64,000 nt of DNA from Alphaproteobacteria bacterium CG1_02_46_17 (GTDB lineage: Bacteria > Pseudomonadota > Alphaproteobacteria > Micavibrionales > Micavibrionaceae): assembly GCA_001871905.1 (NCBI GenBank), contig MNUG01000017.1, positions 124,397 through 188,396 on the forward strand. Reading direction: 5' to 3'. Each line of letters opens with the position of its first letter. Within the stretch, counting starts at the first letter, position 1. The notes beneath the pieces are model-generated. The model saw nothing but the letters and a program-made list of their open reading frames with translations. It was not told where the DNA came from and made no database searches. Made by a program: the position numbers and the translations under genes. Of this stretch, positions 50,112 through 59,853 are shown one piece after another.

Positions 50112-50525
50112 ATGCGGATTGGAATTTGCGGCAGTATGCATTACACAGAAAAAATGATTGAGATGCGTGATGCCCTCAATCATCTCGGCCATGATGCCTT
50201 CGTAACCAATCTCGCAGCCCCTTTTGTTGGCAAAGATGACGCAGAAAAAGAACGCATCAAAATCCTGCAAAAGAACGAGCAAGATGCTATTCGCGAATTC
50301 TGGGATCTGATGCAGGGAGCAGATGCTATCCTTATTTTAAATTTGGAAAGAAAAGGAATAGCCAATTATATAGGGGGCAATGCCTTCCTAGAGATTGGAT
50401 TTGCACATATTTTGAAGCAAAAGATTTTCTTATATAATCCAATTCCCGACATCGATTTTTACAAATCAGAAATTGAAGCCATGCAACCGACTATCATTCA
50501 CGGCGATTTATCTCTCATTCACTAG
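50112..50525 (+). CDS. nucleoside 2-deoxyribosyltransferase-like protein
   Basis: ICGSMHYTEKM...MQGADAILILNLERKGIANYIGGNAFLEIGFAHILKQKIFLYNPIP. Confidence 0.65.
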   Translation: MRIGICGSMHYTEKMIEMRDALNHLGHDAFVTNLAAPFVGKDDAEKERIKILQKNEQDAIREFWDLMQGADAILILNLERKGIANYIGGNAFLEIGFAHILKQKIFLYNPIPDIDFYKSEIEAMQPTIIHGDLSLIH

Positions 50526-50535
50526 AAAAGGAAAA

Positions 50536-51279
50536 ATGAAAATGTTTAATCTCACTGGAAAAACAGCACTTGTGACAGGTGCCACAGGCGGTATTGGGGA
50601 AGCGATCGCCCGCGCCCTTCACGCCCAAGGCGCAACCGTTGGCATCTCTGGCCGTAACACGGATAAACTCACTGCGCTTGCCGCTGACCTCAAAGACCGC
50701 GTTCATGTTCTGCCCGCCGACCTTGGCGCACAAGGTGCAGTGGACGCACTGGTCGCCGATGCCGACAAGGCCATGGGACAGATTGATATTCTGGTCAATA
50801 ACGCCGGACTCACCCGCGATAACCTGTCCATGCGCATGAAAGACGAAGAATGGGATGAGGTGATTGCCGTCAATATGACCGCCACGTTCAAACTGGCCAA
50901 AGCCGTCCAACGCGGCATGATGAAACGCCGCTGGGGCCGCATTATCAACATTGCGTCTGTTGTTGGTGTCATGGGCAATCCCGGTCAATGTAACTATGTG
51001 GCTTCAAAAGCCGGTATGATCGGGTGGTCAAAAGCCATGGGACAAGAAATTGCCTCTCGCGGCATTACGGTTAACTGTGTTGCCCCCGGTTTTATTGCAA
51101 CCTCGATGACCGAAGTTTTAACCGACGATCAAAAAGCAAAAATCTCATCGACTATTCCGATGGGTAAAATGGGCACTGCAGGCGACATCGCCGCAGCCGT
51201 CGCTTATCTGGCCTCTGAAGAAGCAGGCTATGTGACAGGAGCCACCATCCATGTGAATGGCGGGATGGCAATGGTCTAG
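50536..51279 (+). CDS. fabG: 3-oxoacyl-ACP reductase
   Basis: ALVTGATGGIGEAIA, NNAGLTRDNLSMRMKDEEW, YVASKAGMIGWSKAM. Confidence 0.95.
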   Translation: MKMFNLTGKTALVTGATGGIGEAIARALHAQGATVGISGRNTDKLTALAADLKDRVHVLPADLGAQGAVDALVADADKAMGQIDILVNNAGLTRDNLSMRMKDEEWDEVIAVNMTATFKLAKAVQRGMMKRRWGRIINIASVVGVMGNPGQCNYVASKAGMIGWSKAMGQEIASRGITVNCVAPGFIATSMTEVLTDDQKAKISSTIPMGKMGTAGDIAAAVAYLASEEAGYVTGATIHVNGGMAMV

Positions 51280-51306
51280 GTCAGATTAACGATAAGGACA
51301 AAGAAA

Positions 51307-51328
51307 AAGGAGCCTTGCGGCTCCTTTA
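51307..51328. terminator. bidirectional terminator between fabG and helicase
   Basis: AAAGGAGCC-TTGC-GGCTCCTTT perfect 9-bp stem between convergent genes. Confidence 0.8.
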
Positions 51329-51352
51329 ATTTTATCTTTTGTAAGGTTAGGT

Positions 51353-53128
51353 TTAGGCTGCGCGGGGGCGACGAGGGCCTTGGCTATTAAAGCCGCCTTC
51401 TTTTTTATAGCCACCAGATTTGAATCCGCCTTCTTTCTTGAAGCCACCTTCTTTTTTGAATCCGCCTTCACGACGCTCGCCAGATTTTGCACCATCTTTA
51501 GAGAATGGTTTAGCTCCATCACGAGAGAAAGGCTTTTTAGCTGCGCCGTCTTTGTTGCCCCATTCTTTACGTGGGCCGTCCTGACGGAAACCTTCTTTAC
51601 GAGGAGCGTCTTTTGTCCATTCTTTTTTGAATCCGCCTTCACGACGTTCGCCAGATTTTGCACCATCTTTAGAGAATGGTTTAGCACCATCACGAGAAAA
51701 AGGTTTTGAGCCAAAAGGTTTTTTCACAAAAGGTTTTTTCTCGCCAACTTTTCTTTCAAAGAATTCTGATTTGGCGTGCGCCAGTTCAGGATCATCATGG
51801 GATTCAAAACGAACCGGAGTACGGGTGTCGGAACGTTCTTCTGATCTACGTGGACGGAAATCTTCGCGTCCTCCATCACGAGCAAAAGGCTTGCGACCTT
51901 CATCCTTTTTGAAGCTGGATTTCCAGCTTGGCTTGTCACCGAAGCTTCCTTCAGCTTTTTTGAAGCCGGATCCGTTACGACCACCTTCATGACGGCGTTT
52001 GGCTCCATTACCATTACTAGGACGTTCACTACGTTCTTGTTTTTTACCCGGATTCATCAAACGATCAATCGCAGACCATTTCGAACGATCCTGGCCGGAG
52101 ATCAGGCAAATTGCTTCGCCTTCGGCTCCGTTACGGCCAGTACGGCCAATACGGTGAATATAATCTTCCGGACATTGTGGCAGATCATAATTAATAACAG
52201 TTTCAAGCAAAGGAATATCCAGACCACGGGCCGCCACATCAGTGGCCACCAGAATACGGACTTCATTCTTGCGGAAAGAGCGAAGAACGCGATCACGTTG
52301 TCCTTGGCGCAAATCACCATGAATGGCATCGGCAGAATGTTCATCACGCGCCAATTTACGCGCCAGACGATCAGCACCGTGTTTGGTTTTCACAAACACA
52401 ATAATTTGACCCGAGCGTTCATCAAGCAATTTTACCAACTGGTCATGTTTGGCATCATCATTTACATGAATGAGTTCCTGACGGATTTTAGGAGCTGCCA
52501 CATGTGGTTGGTGAGTTTCAACACGAGCAGGGTCTTTAAGATATTTACCAGCCAGTTTCATGATGTTGCCCGGAACGGTCGCCGAGAACATCAGGGTTTG
52601 GCGAACTTCAGGCAAATATTCAGCAATGGCTTCCAATTGGACGCCAAAGCCCATATCAAGCATTCTGTCTGCTTCATCAAGAACCAAAAAGTCTGTTTTG
52701 TTCAAGCGCAGCGTATCACGTTCCAAATGGTCATTGATCCGGCCTGGTGTTCCGATAATCAAACGTGGTTTGCTTTGCAACTGACGCAATTGTTTGAACA
52801 TGGCTTCACCACCGATCAACAATGCCGCTTTGACGCCTGAACTTTCAGGCATAAAGGCTTTCAACTGTGTCATCACCTGAACCGCAAGTTCACGGGTCGG
52901 GGTCATGATCAAAGCACATGAATATGGGTTGTTCATCAAATGTTGAACCAACGGCAAGCCAAAGGCTGCTGTCTTTCCTGTTCCTGTTTGTGCAGTTCCA
53001 AGAATATCACGTCCTTCAAGCGCCAATGGAATGGCTTGCTCTTGAACTGGCGTTGGTGTGGTGAAATCAATGTTTTGTAATTTGTGCAATATAGCTTCGG
53101 CTAGGCCGAAAGATTTGAATCCGGTCAT
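51353..53128 (-). CDS. DEAD-box RNA helicase with repetitive basic C-terminal tail
   Basis: AQTGTGKTAAFGLP, PTRELAVQV, DEADRMLDMGF, SAT, HRIGRTGR; tail rich in GFKKEGG / KPFSRDGAKPFSKDGAK. Confidence 0.93.
   Translation of the reverse strand: MTGFKSFGLAEAILHKLQNIDFTTPTPVQEQAIPLALEGRDILGTAQTGTGKTAAFGLPLVQHLMNNPYSCALIMTPTRELAVQVMTQLKAFMPESSGVKAALLIGGEAMFKQLRQLQSKPRLIIGTPGRINDHLERDTLRLNKTDFLVLDEADRMLDMGFGVQLEAIAEYLPEVRQTLMFSATVPGNIMKLAGKYLKDPARVETHQPHVAAPKIRQELIHVNDDAKHDQLVKLLDERSGQIIVFVKTKHGADRLARKLARDEHSADAIHGDLRQGQRDRVLRSFRKNEVRILVATDVAARGLDIPLLETVINYDLPQCPEDYIHRIGRTGRNGAEGEAICLISGQDRSKWSAIDRLMNPGKKQERSERPSNGNGAKRRHEGGRNGSGFKKAEGSFGDKPSWKSSFKKDEGRKPFARDGGREDFRPRRSEERSDTRTPVRFESHDDPELAHAKSEFFERKVGEKKPFVKKPFGSKPFSRDGAKPFSKDGAKSGERREGGFKKEWTKDAPRKEGFRQDGPRKEWGNKDGAAKKPFSRDGAKPFSKDGAKSGERREGGFKKEGGFKKEGGFKSGGYKKEGGFNSQGPRRPRAA
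51451..51715. repeat. in-frame direct repeat (about 85 bp, period 171 bp) in helicase tail
   Basis: 'cttttttgaatccgccttcacgacgctcgccagattttgcaccatctttagagaatggttta...' from 51451 recurs from 51622 with few changes. Confidence 0.85.
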
Positions 53129-53366
53129 TATAAATCCTTATTTATGTCCGTGTGTGATAACCACCACCGTGGCAATTATCAGAGTTTCTGTCAGCCCGAT
53201 AGTTTGGCTGGCTCTTATTCAACACGGAATAAAAAGGGTTCTATATGACCCGTAAAATCTAGACCGGACTGTAACCCGATCAGGTGTGCGGAAGAAAAGC
53301 ATGTAACTCGTGGCGCAGTTATGCACAGCTTTTCCACAATAAGTCAAGAAAATAAAAGACAAAAAG

Positions 53367-53392
53367 AAAAGGGACACAAAAGCATCCCTTTT
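53367..53392 (-). terminator. terminator downstream of the 538-aa gene
   Basis: AAAAGGGA/TCCCTTTT stem, T-rich on minus strand. Confidence 0.65.
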
Positions 53393-53427
53393 CCCTTACG
53401 CAGTAAAACAATTTCTTAATCTTATTA

Positions 53428-55044
53428 TTATTTCAAGCTCATGCGAACTTCACGCGCCATATCGGGAACAGCGTCGCGGGTTACAAAACGATCGATACAA
53501 TCGACAACTTTGGTGCACGCATTGGCCGCACTTTTGAACAAATGACGCAAGCCACGAGGAGATGTATCCTGTGCATCGCGAACCGTTCCGAAATCGCCAA
53601 CATCCATCGTTTCTTTCAGAGCATCACATTTAGTCAGAACTTCAATAGGCCCTGATGTGGTACGAGGAATATCTGCAACACAAGAAAACGCCATTTTGCT
53701 TTGATCCAGTTGCGGTGCATTTTGTTCCAGACTCTTTAACAGGGCCTCGGGGTTACTCGGTGAAATCTGGCGTGCCAGTTCAAGACGATCTACTTGGGCA
53801 TCAGGTATAACACCTGTTGTTTTGGTGATAAAATCAACCAGTTCATGATGAACATATTTTTGTGTCAACGCGTTTTGCGCCAAATCAAACTCGGAAGAGG
53901 ATACACCTTGCGGGACAACCTCTTGCTCTACTGTTTGAAGGGCAGACTCTTCTGCAAGCTTGCGAGCAGCTTCTTCCACCATACGGTTTTGAACAACATC
54001 AACGGGCGCAACACTGGTCGGATTAATTCCTTTCCACTGGTCGACAAATTCTTTGGCAATATTGTGAACGGCACCTTTGCTATGATCCACAACACCTTGC
54101 ATCATTTGCAGAGCTGCCGCTGGATCAGTCTTATAACTCAAATAAGCCAGATCAATACTCGCTTGCCCCCATGCAGTTTTCTGTCCGGACTCAACTGCCC
54201 GATCAATAGCCTGCTTATAAAGATCCTTGGCCAGATCTTCGTGACTACGCACCAAAGCCTGAGCCACATCCTTAATTTTTTGCGCATCATCCGGATGTCC
54301 CACCATCGCTTCGACCAAATTTTTAGTCTTATCCGACACATCTTGACCGGATAATAGATCCCGTGCCCGATCAACTGGAGAAAGAACAGCGGGAGCCTCA
54401 GGAAGCGTTTGTTCCGCCTCCATTATATTCGAGCTCACATTTGTATTATTTGTAATATCTGGATTTATATCTGCGGGAGTAGCAACACCAACCGTACCGC
54501 ATGCTGTCTGTGGGTCATTACAATCCAGAGCGACATCAATCGATGGGACTGCCTGAATGGCCGCAGGGGCAGCTTGGGAATTAAATAAATCGGAAAAGAA
54601 ACCGCTGATGGTCGAAAAATTGCGGATCGTGCCCATGGTGAGGGCAGAAACGCCAACGCCCATCGCAACCCGTTTAATAAAGGTCTTATTCAAGATATCG
54701 TCTTCACGAGCATGTTTCCACATCAGGCTGGATATCGATGGTTTCTCAAGACCTTGTTCAATTTGTTTTTTCTGATCTGCCTGTGCGGCTTCTCGTACCA
54801 TACGAAAACCGGTTGTCGCAATATTGGCAGCCACAACCCCGCCAGCAACGCCCAACAAAACAGGAGCCGCAACCAACGCGACCTTGGCAGTAAGAATATT
54901 AGCCGCCATCCCGATCGCCATACTGCCGACAGTCCAGCCACCCTCGCGGCGCAGCCATCCTTTGACATCTGACACGCGGGACAATAATGACCGCCCAGTT
55001 TCGGACGTATAAACATCCAGCCGATTATGAGTAAATGTAACCAC
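53428..55044 (-). CDS. large hypothetical protein with hydrophobic segments
   Basis: 538 aa; Ala/Gly-rich TM segments near N-terminus; repeated helical middle region. Confidence 0.55.
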   Translation of the reverse strand: MVTFTHNRLDVYTSETGRSLLSRVSDVKGWLRREGGWTVGSMAIGMAANILTAKVALVAAPVLLGVAGGVVAANIATTGFRMVREAAQADQKKQIEQGLEKPSISSLMWKHAREDDILNKTFIKRVAMGVGVSALTMGTIRNFSTISGFFSDLFNSQAAPAAIQAVPSIDVALDCNDPQTACGTVGVATPADINPDITNNTNVSSNIMEAEQTLPEAPAVLSPVDRARDLLSGQDVSDKTKNLVEAMVGHPDDAQKIKDVAQALVRSHEDLAKDLYKQAIDRAVESGQKTAWGQASIDLAYLSYKTDPAAALQMMQGVVDHSKGAVHNIAKEFVDQWKGINPTSVAPVDVVQNRMVEEAARKLAEESALQTVEQEVVPQGVSSSEFDLAQNALTQKYVHHELVDFITKTTGVIPDAQVDRLELARQISPSNPEALLKSLEQNAPQLDQSKMAFSCVADIPRTTSGPIEVLTKCDALKETMDVGDFGTVRDAQDTSPRGLRHLFKSAANACTKVVDCIDRFVTRDAVPDMAREVRMSLK

Positions 55045-55250
55045 GACAACACCTCTTGAGATTCTTCTTGTTATATTCCCGTTATATTCGGGACAAATTA
55101 ATCTGTGAGGGATGTATCATAGGCGGGACAAAAAACGCAAACAAATTATTCTGAAAAATAAAACTTGACATTTTCGACCTAAAAGCTGTATTTCTCCGCC
55201 CAGATAAACCAAACAAATTTTAGTCCCAAATTTTAAGGAGGGCGTGTGAA

Positions 55251-56348
55251 ATGAACTTAAATCTGAAACAAACAGCAGCCGCATTGGCATTGGCTTTTGG
55301 TGTAGCCGGAACAGCACAAGCAACCTGTACATCTGGTTGCACCCCGTCATCAAGCGGAACCAATAACACCATCAACCTGTCCAATGGCGTAACGGCAAAT
55401 CCAACAAATACAACTACCGTAGCAGCGAATCCTGTTGCAAATGGCGGAACAAGCTCTGCTGCCGCGAACTCCAGTCTAACTGGTGGAAATAACACTGCAA
55501 CGCTGACAGGCGGCAACAATGCAGCAACCACAAATGCAACCCTCAATGGGGGCAACAGCACTTCCTCCGTTGGCAATGTTACCGGTGGCAGTTCAACTGT
55601 CGGCGTTGGAGTAAGCGTAAACGGAACCAATACCAATGATGTCAGCGTTAACACAGCCGGAACAGTTGGCAATGTGACTGGCGGAACAGCTATAGCCGCT
55701 ACTGGCGATAGCACTTCTTTTGCTACAACCGGAGCATCTACATCCGGCGCAAGTGCCACCGTTGCGGAAGGTGCTGTGCAAAACAACACATCAAACAATA
55801 TCGTTTTCAAAGATACCAAACAGGATTATGCAACCCCTCTGGGTAGCCTTGTTATCAATGATGCACAAATCAATGATATCTGTGCCGAAGGCGAAGGCCG
55901 TTCAATCGGATTCGGAATTTCTGCAGTTGGTGCGGGTGCAGCCCAGTTTACAATCGGTCGTCCAGTAGATAAATCGAGCGAAATTTACGCAGAATGTGTA
56001 CGTGCACATAAAGAAAATCAACGCCAGTACACAATGTTTAATGCAGGCGGCATATACCGTTATACAACTTTTACTGAATGGGAAGAGTCAGCAAAACAAG
56101 ATCCTAAAAGCATGCTGCCTTTGGCTGCTGATGAAGCTCGCGCACAAGCCGCTCTCCCACGGGAAAAGCAGGATGCATTCTTTCTAGCTTCTGTTCCACA
56201 AGCACCGACCGAACCTGTAAAGGCAACAACCATAGTTTATAATAAAGCGGCAAATGGTTTAGTTCCTCCGGAAAATTGTCCGGCAGAGCGGATCAAATAC
56301 GATGCCAAAACAAATACTCTGGTTTGTTCCAACGGTTTGACCAGATAG
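55251..56348 (+). CDS. secreted protein with N/T/G/S-rich repeat region
   Basis: Signal peptide ALALAFGVAGTAQA; repeats such as LTGGNN, LNGGNS, NVTGGS; distinct C-terminal domain. Confidence 0.65.
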   Translation: MNLNLKQTAAALALAFGVAGTAQATCTSGCTPSSSGTNNTINLSNGVTANPTNTTTVAANPVANGGTSSAAANSSLTGGNNTATLTGGNNAATTNATLNGGNSTSSVGNVTGGSSTVGVGVSVNGTNTNDVSVNTAGTVGNVTGGTAIAATGDSTSFATTGASTSGASATVAEGAVQNNTSNNIVFKDTKQDYATPLGSLVINDAQINDICAEGEGRSIGFGISAVGAGAAQFTIGRPVDKSSEIYAECVRAHKENQRQYTMFNAGGIYRYTTFTEWEESAKQDPKSMLPLAADEARAQAALPREKQDAFFLASVPQAPTEPVKATTIVYNKAANGLVPPENCPAERIKYDAKTNTLVCSNGLTR

Positions 56349-56378
56349 TGTTTTTAGTTTTTTAAAGATGCGATTAAG

Positions 56379-56400
56379 CCGACCGAAAGGTCGGTTTTTT
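56379..56400 (+). terminator. Rho-independent terminator
   Basis: CCGACC-GAAA-GGTCGG-TTTTTT. Confidence 0.9.
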
Positions 56401-56420
56401 CAAAGGCCGGAGTTCGAAAT

Positions 56421-57005
56421 ATGAATCAGTTGAATAACACTATCCGCTCTGTAACAATGTCCATGATTTTTATGGCGGCCAGTAGCCTCGCCAGCGCCAA
56501 TCAAGACAGTATCCTTTCTGCAAAGGAGCAACAAGCTATAGATGGGTTGAAAGAAAAAGGCATTACAGAAGTTTATTTGTTAAATGAACAAGCCGCGATT
56601 CTAAAATATGTGAAGAATGGTGAGATCATCATGACTGCCCCAGCTATATCCGGAAAGCACAAAGGGGACACTATAACAGACCATAAAGAGGCCACGCCTG
56701 CCGGGATTTTTGAACTCAGAGCCTACCTCAATGGCGAAGATATTCAGTATTATAGAGTAGGACGAGAGGCCTATCTTATCCACGAAACAGGGCCAATCCG
56801 CCGAAAACTCCTCTCCAAAAGAGGAACAATCCCATCTGACAGCTTTAGAGTTTCAAGCGGCTGTATCAATATTGTCCCTTCGGACTTCAGACAAATCTAT
56901 AACAACGTAGCCAATGCACAAAAGGCCTCGTTCCTATTTGTCATGCCCGAAAGAGAAATGGATATGGACAAGGCACTCCAAAGCTTCCATTTGGAAAATG
57001 ATTGA
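56421..57005 (+). CDS. L,D-transpeptidase (YkuD-like)
   Basis: ATPAGIFELRAY ... HETG ... FRVSSGCINIVPSDF catalytic motif. Confidence 0.8.
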   Translation: MNQLNNTIRSVTMSMIFMAASSLASANQDSILSAKEQQAIDGLKEKGITEVYLLNEQAAILKYVKNGEIIMTAPAISGKHKGDTITDHKEATPAGIFELRAYLNGEDIQYYRVGREAYLIHETGPIRRKLLSKRGTIPSDSFRVSSGCINIVPSDFRQIYNNVANAQKASFLFVMPEREMDMDKALQSFHLEND

Positions 57006-57028
57006 CATAATGCATTAAATAAGGTAGA

Positions 57029-57526
57029 TTGTCGCCTATGTTTATAAGCACCGCAAAAAAACTTAGTACAGCCTTTCTGGTCGCATCTCTGGCGGGATGT
57101 GCAACGACCCGTTTTACAGATGGGTATAACTGCACAGAGGTCGAGCAAACCAAACCAATTATGATTCCATTATTGGCAGAAATTCGTCCAAGCGACAAAA
57201 TAACCGAAATCCCTGAATGTGTAGAAGGTAAACGCGCTGCCGCAGCAACTTTGCAAGACCAACCGCAAAAAAGGACATTGGGGCCAATGGGATACTTGTT
57301 TGGCAAGAAGTTTACCGAGATTCACAATGGCATCATCAAGACCGCCCCAAAGTCTGAAGAAAAAACCACGAGCCAATTGGTTCTCGAGTTCTATAATTCT
57401 ATGCTCAAACATTTTGGTGATGTTAGTGTCAGCTTTTTTGAGAACCCCATTCTTCCCACCAAGGAGAAAGAAGTCGAAAAACCAAAAGCCTGCTCATCAG
57501 ACAGTCTTGTCTATAGTTGCAAATAA
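57029..57526 (+). CDS. lipoprotein, unknown function
   Basis: Lipobox LVASLAGC. Confidence 0.55.
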   Translation: MSPMFISTAKKLSTAFLVASLAGCATTRFTDGYNCTEVEQTKPIMIPLLAEIRPSDKITEIPECVEGKRAAAATLQDQPQKRTLGPMGYLFGKKFTEIHNGIIKTAPKSEEKTTSQLVLEFYNSMLKHFGDVSVSFFENPILPTKEKEVEKPKACSSDSLVYSCK

Positions 57527-57541
57527 TTCTAAACTGTCCCT

Positions 57542-58909
57542 ATGACATTAGAATTTGCACAAGAAAAAAATTTTTACACATCCTCCCTGACCTCGAAAAA
57601 GTCCGGCCCGTTAAACGGGTCCGCCCGCATTCCGGGGGATAAATCCATGTCGCACCGGGCGTTAATGTTCGGCGCACTGGCTGAAGGCGAGACTATGATC
57701 TCCGGCCTTCTCGAGGGCGAAGATGTCTATAACACTGCCACCGCAATGCGTGCCATGGGTGCCAACATCACCAAAGGTGATGACGGGTTATGGAGATGTT
57801 TTGGTCAAGGCGTCGGCAATCTGGAAGAACCTTCCGGAGTTCTCGAGATGGGAAATTCCGGAACCTCCACGAGATTGTTACTGGGGATTGTTGCTGCCCA
57901 CCCGATGACCGTATGCTTTACCGGCGATAAATCACTGATTAAACGCCCCATGGGCCGCGTCATTACCCCGTTGGAACAAATGGGAGCAACCTTTCTCTCA
58001 CGAGCAGGAGGGCGCCTCCCTTTGGCCATCCGCGGTACAGACAACGCCAAAGCCATCACCTATAAGTTACCCGTTGCCTCGGCACAGGTAAAGTCAGCCA
58101 TCATTTTGGCAGGCCTCAATGCCCGTGGCACAACAACAGTCATTGAAAGCCACCCCACCCGCGATCACAGCGAGAATATGCTGCGCCATTTCGGTGTGAA
58201 TGTCACCGTTGAGAAAACAGAAGATGGTGCAGATGCAATCTCGATCACTGGCGGTCAGGCTTTGCTGGGATGCGCTGTTGATGTCCCATCCGACCCAAGC
58301 TCGGCAGCATTTCCCGTTGTGGCAGCCCTGATTAACCCGGGCTCGGAAATCAAATTGCATCGCATCGGCATGAACCCGCGCAGAACCGGACTATATGACA
58401 CCCTAATCGAAATGGGTGCTGAAATCACTTTTGAAAACCAGAAGATCGAAGCAAGTGAACCGATTGCAACGCTCGTTATCAAATCAACAAAACCGTTAAA
58501 AGGCATTACCGTTCCCCCCGAGCGCGTCCCGAGTATGATTGATGAGTTTCCCATTCTGGCAATGGCCGCCGCCTGTGCCGAAGGCACAACAAAGATGACT
58601 GACCTCGCAGAACTACGCGTCAAAGAAAGTGATCGGTTGCTGATGGTTGCCAATGGATTAAAAGCCTGTGGCGTCGAATTGGAAATGGGCGAAGACTGGT
58701 TAACCATTCACGGAAATGGCAAACCACCCAAAGGTGGAGCCATGATCGAAACCGCACTGGATCACCGGATCGCCATGAGCTTTCTGGTTCTGGGAACGGC
58801 AACACAAGAGCCCGTCTCAATAGATGACAGCTCGCCGATCAAAACCAGTTTCCCAAACTTTATTGAGCTAATGAGGGAGATTGGCGCGGATATTGATAGT
58901 CGGGCTTAA
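57542..58909 (+). CDS. aroA: 3-phosphoshikimate 1-carboxyvinyltransferase (EPSP synthase)
   Basis: IPGDKSMSHRALMFGALAEGET, LEMGNSGTSTRLLLG, DEFPILAMAAACAEGTT. Confidence 0.95.
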   Translation: MTLEFAQEKNFYTSSLTSKKSGPLNGSARIPGDKSMSHRALMFGALAEGETMISGLLEGEDVYNTATAMRAMGANITKGDDGLWRCFGQGVGNLEEPSGVLEMGNSGTSTRLLLGIVAAHPMTVCFTGDKSLIKRPMGRVITPLEQMGATFLSRAGGRLPLAIRGTDNAKAITYKLPVASAQVKSAIILAGLNARGTTTVIESHPTRDHSENMLRHFGVNVTVEKTEDGADAISITGGQALLGCAVDVPSDPSSAAFPVVAALINPGSEIKLHRIGMNPRRTGLYDTLIEMGAEITFENQKIEASEPIATLVIKSTKPLKGITVPPERVPSMIDEFPILAMAAACAEGTTKMTDLAELRVKESDRLLMVANGLKACGVELEMGEDWLTIHGNGKPPKGGAMIETALDHRIAMSFLVLGTATQEPVSIDDSSPIKTSFPNFIELMREIGADIDSRA

Positions 58910-59853
58910 GCCTGGCGATCTGTTGAGAATCTTCACTTTGAACTTTTTCATTCAAGCGACGAAAAATCTTGTCCCGCTGACCTCTGTTGCTCGCACAAAT
59001 AACACCAATCACTGCGTCAGGTTTCTGGTCATTATCTGTATCAATCATCGCTACCCCATTGCTGCACCCGCCAAGATAACCACTTTTCCCAAGCACATAC
59101 CCGTCAAGGCCAATCTTGGTGGTGCTACTCAGACCAATGCGCAAAGGTCTGTCATCAAGGGTAGCCTTCTTGCTCCGCATAATTTCTTGAAATTCTTCCT
59201 CTTGGAAATCATGATAAAGACGCAAGGCCAACTGACTGATCTCGGACACTGTACTCACAGAATCTAGACGGTCCTTATTACTTGGATAATGCGGCATAAC
59301 AGGAAGACCAGTCGAATTCAAAAATATAGTGTGATGTAATTCAAGTTCTTGGGCTTTATCATTCATTCGTTTGACAAACGCTTCTTCAGAGCCAGCGACC
59401 GCCACCGCCAAAGAATAGGTCAGAATATTGTTTGATTGCAGCAACATACCGGTCAGAGCTTCACGCACAGTAAAGCTCCCCACACCTTTGGGTAATCTAG
59501 CAAACCCGCTAAAGATAAGATTGCTTGCCTCTTTTGGTTTTCTGATTTCTGTATCCAGACCAATCTCGCCATTGCGGATCGCATCAAAGACAACATAAGC
59601 ACTCATCAATTTTGCGAGAGATGCGGGAGGAATTAAGACATCGGCATTTTTTGACTGAACTTTTTCTAATTCAGGTTTTTTCTCGGGGCCCTTATCAACA
59701 ATCAGCGCACTTAACGTCGCATGTTGCCACCCCTTACCTCATTTCAAGGGCTCAACTTCCGCTTGGGAGTCTCTGTCCAGCTTCTCATCTGACATTGTAC
59801 TCGCCCACGCTGTTGAGGCGCCAAAATGCACAAACAATACCTACGCGCCGCAT
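58860..59853 (-). pseudogene. D-alanyl-D-alanine carboxypeptidase (serine peptidase S11) with disrupted N-terminus
   Basis: PPASLAKLM (SxxK) lies upstream of the ORF-track start; SNN and KSG-type (GKSGYLGG) motifs present; in-frame TGA at 59739-59741 and 1-nt frame offset near TTTT at 59823-59826 separate it from signal peptide MRRVGIVCAF/GASTAWAS. Confidence 0.65.

Noticed and set aside
51989-52840. 283-aa plus-strand ORF within the helicase
   Set aside because: Antisense to conserved DEAD-box motifs.
55220-55819. 199-aa minus-strand ORF, Val/Pro/Leu rich
   Set aside because: Antisense shadow of the N/T/G-rich secreted protein; composition follows from the complementary repeats.
59739-59741. 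TGA recoding (Trp or Sec) in the carboxypeptidase
   Set aside because: Other genes such as rarA end in TGA and the locus has a second, frame-type lesion; no SECIS-like hairpin noted. Decay or error is simpler.
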